Of a stretch of DNA of 64,000 nt, positions 57,701-64,000 are shown piece by piece. The stretch spans positions 1,059,551 to 1,123,550 of the forward strand of contig SSNP01000001.1 of assembly GCA_006937955.1 (NCBI GenBank), read 5' to 3'. Positions within the stretch are counted from its first letter, which is position 1; the number at the start of each line of letters is the position of its first letter. Source of the stretch: Pachypanchax playfairii. Its lineage: Eukaryota; Chordata; Actinopteri; Cyprinodontiformes; Aplocheilidae. The position numbers and the translations under genes were made by a program. The notes under the pieces were generated by a model. The model made no database searches, had not been told where the DNA came from, and saw nothing but the letters and a program-made list of their open reading frames with translations.

Positions 57701-60592
57701 ATTGTATCTTAAAAAATAAGCAGATTCATAGATTTCTTCCCTAAAAATTTTAAAATGAAAAAGACCAATATTAGTGTAGTTGATTTTAATGATTTAAAAT
57801 GTGTTTATTAGGCTTAGAAACCATAAAAATTGAACAATTAGGTCTAAAAACAAACTGTTTCCCTCAAGAGTTCCTCTTGTAAAATTGTATTCATTTAATT
57901 TTTTGTTTTAATAAATGTTTTCTTCCATCTCCAGTGTGACATAACATGAAAAGTTGGAGCAATAAAAGAGGAAAAAACAACCAATCTGTTCAAAAACGAT
58001 CCTGATTCATATCATAATAACTAAAAAAATTAACAAAGAGGGAAAAATAAGAAGTTTAGACAAATAAAAAAGATTCTTATATTTTAAAGTTGCGTTTTCA
58101 GTTCAGTTCAGTTTTTCCCTTTAAAGCAGAACACAAGATTTCTATTTAAATAAGGAAAATAAATGTTTTTAAGGCTGGAACATAATAAATGAAAGAAAAA
58201 AAGAAACATAAAGAAAATAAGAAAAACTCAAAGTTCTTCTTTTGAAGAATCTGCAAATGAAGCCTGTTCATCTTTATCTTCTTAACAAACCTGTATATTA
58301 ATTAGTTTGTTCTGCTGCATAAATGCAAGATAACATTTTCAATTCCTCTTAAAATCTTTAGCAGAATCAGTTAATCCAAAGAAACAAATAATAACTTCTG
58401 AATCATCCTGATAACAGCAAATTTTATATGACAAGATTATTCATTTTAATTGAATTTTGTCCTTGTTTGAAAGAAAATCTTAAGCTTCAAATTAAAGATG
58501 AGTAATAAAGCAGAGAAATCACAGTATATTTATAAACAGAAAGGTGTAAAGAAACAAAAAGATGGATACAGAAGAAAACAAAATCTAAATATAATCGATC
58601 AAGTCAAAGGGAAACTGGAATATTCATGAAATGATTAGGACAAAAGCTGATATCCTGAGCTGCATGTGTCAAGATTTTTCTACATGTTTCATTCCTTAAA
58701 TTCCTTAAAAAAAGAAATTCACCTTAAATTTAGATTAAAATCCCTTTTATTGGTTTCCTTCTAAAATTAAAGCTTTCATCAGGATGAGTGGAGAATATCT
58801 GACACTGCCATCAAATCCTTTGACCCAAACCAGAATTCTGTGCTGACTGAGGCCTCCAAGCATCTTCAAAAACAGGCCTTAGCTGGGTCGGATCGGAGTT
58901 GGGGGTAGGGGCAGGGGGAAAAAAAAGCCTGTGAATTCCGGAGGGTGGGATCTTCAGTCTTGGTGGGTGGGGGTAAAAAAAAAAAAAAGAGAAGAAGAAG
59001 GCTTGTTTTTGTTTCATTCCTCCGACGTGTTTTCACTCTTTCCTCCCCTTGGGAAGCGTCTCCAGGGTGGGAGATAAGACAGGGAGCTGCTCAGAACAGT
59101 TTTCACACTTGTTGTCGAGCTGCTGGACGGCCTTGAAGAACTGCAACTATATTTTTCTCTGCAATCTTCTATGTTTGAGAACTTGTTCTGATTTCGGATC
59201 ATAACTCAATCTGTTCCAAACCTTTTCCCCTTTCAAAAGAACAAATCAAAGCTCAGACATTCCAACTGTGTTTACTCCAAACTTAATCCAACATCTAATG
59301 ACTCCATCTTTGCAGGAACCTGCAAACCCCCCAAGAGGATTAGGTGACTCAAACTGAAAGTGCTGATACTCTAATGCCAAATGATGATCCTAAATGACAG
59401 TTATTGAGGTTTGTTTTCCCGGGTTTTCCACCCACATTCCAAAGTTGTGAGTTCAACTCTCCTCCTGGTGCCCACCAGGATGCTGGGAAGTTATTGGAAC
59501 GTGAGCTTGGAGACGTGCTGCTGCTTTGTTGGACATTAGAACTATAGGAGATATGCTGGTTGTTGTTTTTTTAAACATTAAAAGCTAGAAGTGGCTGGAA
59601 AAAAAGCCCCAAAAATCCTCCAACATGTGGAGCTTAACACATCAAATCAGTCTTTGCGTTAGCTGCTGCTGTTTTTATACCATCAGCTGGTCTGGATCTG
59701 ATGATGAACATTAGCTTCTGTGGCTAAGTCAGACACATGGACTTAATTATTGGGATTTTATGTCCATAAATACTCTTTAAAACTTTACAAAAACGCACAT
59801 AGGTTTTTTTTCTGTGAGTGCACATGTGTTTCACATGGATGTGGAGTTTCACTTTAGATATTTATGCATATTTGGATCTTTATGTTTGAGACATAAAGTT
59901 TTAGAGCAACAGCATCATGCTGCTTGTTGATGCTGCAGAGAAATGAAGGAACGGACTCTGTGAGTCTGCTCTCTGCTGTTTAGCATGATCATCCTTTTAG
60001 TTTCCAGTTGTTTTTAAAAATAATTTTCTTGTTTTGTTTATTTTTTTTACCCTCGTGTTTTCCTCGTTGCCACGGTCACACAATTATCCCACAGGATTCA
60101 TTAAAACGTAATTTAATCCCATCTAATCATGTAATCTAATCTTCGTGCATAATAGACTTATGTTTCCACACCAGCCCCTTTCTGATGCACAATTTGCACA
60201 CAATGCAGACGGTTACGCTGCCTGTCACGAAGTCCATTGTTTTTTTTTCCTGATTTTTTTTTTTTTCTTCCGTGGATGGATAAAGTGCACGCGGTGGATG
60301 CTGCCGGTTGTTGTTGTGTTCATTTTTTTTAGAACAGTCTTCCTCCTTTCCTACAATCTTAAGGGGCAGAAATTAGCAGCATGAAAGCATGTAATTGACA
60401 AAGTCACGTGTTCCCACTACGGGAACGGGCACAACCAGCACGAGAGCGAATGAGAGCGAAGGAGGGAGAGAGACACAGAGAGAGAGAGTGAGAGAGAGAG
60501 AACAGTACAGAGGTGGTGTGAGTGAGGAAGGGAGAGGAGGGAAGAGAGAAAGACATGACAAAAATATCAAAAGGCAGAAAGCACGCCGTACC
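54776..60592. other. lin28b upstream region
   Basis: About 5.8 kb with no recognised gene apart from the candidate exon at 55667-55697. Much of 56.3-58.8 kb is very AT-rich. GA-rich purine sequence at 60455-60560 and a CACGTG at about 60405 lie just upstream of the lin28b start, probably promoter or 5' untranslated sequence. Confidence 0.5.
55667..55697 (+). other. candidate alternative first coding exon of lin28b
   Basis: An ATG with a purine at -3 (GAGG before ATG) opens ten codons (MSTSSTATAP) and one extra base, then meets a consensus donor, CAG/GTGAGT. The phase is the same as that of the standard lin28b first exon, so it would splice in frame to 61363. In human, an alternative LIN28B start exon with a longer N-terminus is known. 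No transcript evidence is available here. Confidence 0.35.
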
Positions 60593-60724
60593 ATGCGAGC
60601 GAAACCGGAGACCGATGGGATCGAGGATGTCGGATTAATGGTGACGACCGCAGCCCGTTTTCGCAGAGGAAGCTTCTCTATCGCAACTTGGGCGCAGAGG
60701 GTCCGCGGGGAAACATGGCCGAAG
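60593..60724 (+). promoter_or_regulatory. upstream ORF overlapping the lin28b start
   Basis: The ATG at 60593 has A at -3 and opens a frame that passes the lin28b ATG (60715) in a different phase. It reaches the exon 1 donor after 44 codons, then continues for about 45 codons in exon 2 before TGA. If the transcript begins upstream of 60593, ribosomes initiating here would bypass the main start, so it could lower LIN28B output. Confidence 0.4.
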
Positions 60725-61553
60725 GTTATTCTACAATTATTCTCTATTTTCTTATCTTAGTGTTTTCTTGTTGTTGTTTTTTTCTTCCTGCATCTTCGCG
60801 CGAGGTGGGAGGAGGGAGGCAAGGTGCAGCGTGATTATTGTTCTCAAAAGAAGAAGAAGAAGAAATAACAGCCGACCTGAACCGCCCCTAGCCTGCCGAA
60901 CACTGGGCATAATCTCACCGTGTTCGGTTAAGATATACGTGCTGTTCCCGCGAAGCGTTCTTGTCTCGTAGTAAACCTCGTAGAACCATGTGTTCTACTA
61001 CACCTGCCCTTTTTTACCCCACAAAAAGAAGCAGGGTTGTGGAGTTACACCGACTGAGCATGCCTGTGCACAAGGCAGAGGTGTTCATCTGTCATGGAGT
61101 AAGAACTTTTTTGGGGAAGACATTGCACACCGGGTTACAGAACCACGCGCCCATTATGATGTCTAAAATGGTAGTATAGAAAATTTCCACCGGCCGTGAA
61201 CTTCACATTGCAAACTAGAGGGGAATCCCCTCTGTTGGAGCTTATTTGTGTAATGCAGCGGTGCAGATAAACGTACATGCGTGGAGGGAACGTTCATCTC
61301 ACTGTGGTGTGTTTGCAAAAAAAAGAAAATCTGTTCTAATTGTGTGGCCGCCTTGTTTTTAGGAGGGCCGGGTAAAGGTGGCGGAGAGGACCCCGCCAAG
61401 TCCACCGAGCAGGAGGAGAGGACTCGACCTCACGTCCTGTCTGGATCGGGTTTCTGTAAATGGTTTAACGTCCGGATGGGTTTTGGATTTATCTCAATGA
61501 CCAACAGTGAAGGGAGCCCCGTCGACCCCCCGCTGGATGTTTTCGTCCATCAA
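60715..61553 (+). CDS. lin28b: LIN28B, RNA-binding let-7 regulator, first two exons (partial)
   Basis: LIN28B binds let-7 precursors and mRNAs to hold cells in an immature, growing state. The visible coding exons are 60715-60724 (Met-Ala-Glu plus one base) and 61363-61553, with donors GAAG/GTTATT and CAA/GTAAGT. The 67 codons seen cover a Gly/Lys/Glu-rich leader and the first half of the cold-shock domain, with the RNA-contacting strand FCKWFNVRMGFGFISM and the DVFVHQ motif. The rest of the cold-shock domain, the two CCHC zinc knuckles and the C-terminal tail must lie to the right of the window. LIN28A is the alternative; the MAEGG start, the leader and linkage to prep and prdm1 favour LIN28B. 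Exon 1 is overlapped by an out-of-frame upstream ORF. Confidence 0.9.
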
Positions 61554-64000
61554 GTAAGTTGAGATTTGAACATAAAGACACACGCGCGCGAGAGTAGTAA
61601 ACACCAGACTGCTCGTGATGGTTTGGTGACTCCTGGTCTTGTTATTAATCACCTTATGTTTAAAAAAAAGTGAAAGGAGTTTGGTTCCTGTTCCTGACTG
61701 GAGCCCACGGGCCCTTCCTTCTCCTCACAGCGCCAGTGGCTCGTTACATTGTTTCATCCGGATGTTCAGCATGTTACTTTGTAACCCCCCCCCCCATGTA
61801 GGGAGAAGCTGCTTTCTTTCACGTCCTCGTGCACCAACTTCATCTCACGTGCCTTGTTGGGCCTCGACTCCTTTCAACGTGTTCCCTCGTTTAATACTCG
61901 TTTTTCCGGTTATTTCAAGTGTATTTAAAGTACTCTGAAAGAACATGAAGTGGTCATTTCACACCCCCGCCCCACCTCAAGAATTGATATTAGGAGATGC
62001 TTCATTATTTAACATTGGAAGTAAACTGTGAAACCACCTGTTGTGTTTGTGTAACGGTATCATGCTGTTTTTATTAGCTTTTTAGTTTAAAATCTTATTT
62101 AAAATCCATAATCAAGACAAGATGTTTTAAATAATCCAACATTTATGTCAAATACATATTTTAAATAATAAAAAAAACACAAACTGGACTGATCTTTGCT
62201 CAAAACATCTGCAGTGTGTACTCAGTCAAATAATCGTTTATTCCCGAATTACAAACTCCAGAAATAAGCACTAAAAAGTCTAATCTGTGATTACTTTCTA
62301 ATATTTTTGCTTGTATTTCCATGTTTTGCTGATTTAATTCACTGTACGAGTATTTATTACAGTTATACGTTGTTCATTATGCCGTGCAAAGTTTTAAAAG
62401 CTCCTCCATTTGTAACATAAGCGGAAAATAAAAGGGTCAGATGAATTCAGCAACATGAAAAGATTATTATCAAACTTTAAAACCTAGTGTCATTGACATA
62501 TAAGGAATTAAAATATGTAAACTCGTCAGATGTGCTTAAAACATACAATGTAATCGTTTTCTCTTATTACAGTGAAGGTGAAAACAAGAAGAACGTCTGA
62601 TTATTGATACTTTAGCACTTACTCCATCAGCTGAATGTTCTGTACACGCTCCAGACTTCAAGCTTCTGTAATATCCAGAACATTTGAGGTGGATCAGGCC
62701 TGTAAAAGCGAAAGGAAGATCAGAGGCGCAGCCTGAAGAGTCAGATAAACACGGCCTGCATCAGCAGTTTGTAATCTGCAGGGCGGCTCGGGCTGCTGTG
62801 ATATACTGTCGTTTTTAGGGTTGCAGCATTTTCATTGTAAACAGTTTCCCAGACGTCGACGATCAGCTCGTCGTTTTCTTTATATGAGCTTGAAAAACGG
62901 ACACATTGAGAAATCTCACCTGCGCGCTCACATTGAACGCACCGTTTCTGCTAGCATGTATGTTCTGCTTCATGCAGCTTAAATGAACTTGCACACAACG
63001 AATCCTGTTTTTATTGAGATGCATATTCATTCCAATGTTTCCAGCTACACCAACAGCTTGGACAAAAGCAGAAGTGCACATGTATTCATGAGCAAATCAT
63101 TGTATCGAATGTAAAACAGCCCATTTCCTCACTCTGATTCACATGCACACTCATTAAGACAGTCACTCATTTTCTCGGTCTGCTCCTCCCTCTCAGTTTC
63201 CCCTCTGCCTGGATGATATTTCCAGGTGCTCTGGAAATGTCCAGATTTGGGGAAACTGAATTGAAATAGTGTGTTTTTGTTCTGCTCTGCTAAAAGCATT
63301 TGAAGTGTTTTTAGAGGGAAAATTTTGAGCGTATCAGCGTGAATATTTTAGCTTAACGTCATGCTAACAGGCATGATTTAAAACAATGACCTACAACCTG
63401 CTAGTTTTTTTAATTGATATGAAGAGATTCAGACTTTTGTTTATGTAATATTCTCTTTTTTTATGTAATGATGTATAAACAGAAGCAGTGGAGCAGATTT
63501 ATTCCTGCAAAACATTGACCCTATATGTATAAGGGAGGGAGAGAGAGGAGGGAAAACGGTGAGGAGGGAGAAGAGGGAGGGTAAGGACAGGAGGAAGGGG
63601 GGGAGGAGGAGTTTCCTCAAGAGAGGGACAGGGGAGGGGATGTGGGAAACATACATGTGGGTGAGGGGTGGAAGGGAGGGTGCTGGGGGTGGTCGAGGAG
63701 GAAAAACATGAGTGAGAGGTTGGGAAAAGATGAGTGAGTGAGTGGAAGATCGGGAGGTAAAAAAAAACAGGGTGAGGGTCCCTGTGCTCCTGTCTTTCTC
63801 TTTTTCGAAGGAGAGGGAGTAATTAAGCATCTTCACTTCCTCCTCCCCCCTTGATTTGTGATTCCACGCAAGATGTTTCATAATCTCCATTTTCCACCCG
63901 TTTCTACCTGGATTGAGTTTTTCTGTGTGTGTGTTCCTGCTGGAACTCGGGGGTGTGTTCTCTCCTCAGGCATTCTTTAAAAAAAGAGGAATTTCTTTAA
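61554..64000 (+). other. lin28b intron 2
   Basis: It starts with a consensus donor, GTAAGT. No exon is seen to the window edge. A purine-rich (GGGA/GAGG) tract lies at about 63530-63700. Open frames on its opposite strand are low-complexity. Confidence 0.65.

Noticed and set aside
60395..60592. Extension of the lin28b upstream ORF to 121 codons
   Set aside because: The extra part has only a non-ATG start and is low-complexity Arg/Glu from GA repeats. Only the ATG at 60593 is considered.
63441..63890. Minus-strand frame of 149 codons, Pro/Ser/Leu-rich
   Set aside because: It reads through a purine-rich low-complexity tract in lin28b intron 2, with no domain or splice context.

Overview
The window is vertebrate nuclear DNA from a ray-finned (teleost) fish. 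Seven protein-coding genes with GT-AG introns can be rebuilt by hand and recognised from memory of their human orthologues. Introns are short, the dispersed repeats are of teleost type, and one assembly gap (35676-36056) lies in a homopolymer. Repeat types suggest a percomorph, but the species cannot be fixed from sequence alone. There are no rRNA or CRISPR features, and I saw no tRNA gene.

Layout from left to right. Positions 1-8 kb hold no certain coding exon, two copies of a hAT-type element (1720-2007 and 6478-6766) and a possible upstream exon of eva1a (6329-6463). eva1a (+) codes at 8385-9500. efhc1 (+, nine exons, 11441-14812) converges on tram2 (-, eleven exons, 15827-21449). xkr5 (-, seven exons, 22824-26553) and a prdm1/Blimp-1 gene (-, 28074-34168) follow on the same strand as tram2. 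Positions 34.2-47.7 kb are a gene-poor block of nested transposons: a 935-bp hAT derivative, an ACACT-ended element carrying a SINE head and a decayed L2-like LINE end, and a 589-bp TTAA-flanked element. prep (+, fourteen exons, 47693-52893) comes next. lin28b (+) starts at 60715 and runs off the right edge after its second exon.

The gene order joins blocks that are separate in human: EFHC1-TRAM2 (6p12) and PRDM1-PREP-LIN28B (6q21), with EVA1A and XKR5 from other chromosomes. The genes do not form one pathway. The products act in autophagy and apoptosis (EVA1A), ciliary axonemes (EFHC1), ER translocation (TRAM2), an XK-family membrane protein (XKR5), transcriptional repression (PRDM1), peptide cleavage (PREP) and let-7/RNA control (LIN28B).

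The most useful leads are regulatory. They are an X-box in the efhc1 promoter; an efhc1 frame that ends before the usual EF-hand; a lin28b start exon overlapped by an upstream ORF, plus a frame-compatible alternative first exon 5 kb upstream; two hAT copies that each carry a divergent pair of CTCF-like motifs; and a same-strand cluster of CTCF-like motifs between prep and lin28b. I found no clearly new biological system. All exon limits come from reading frame and splice consensus, not from transcripts.
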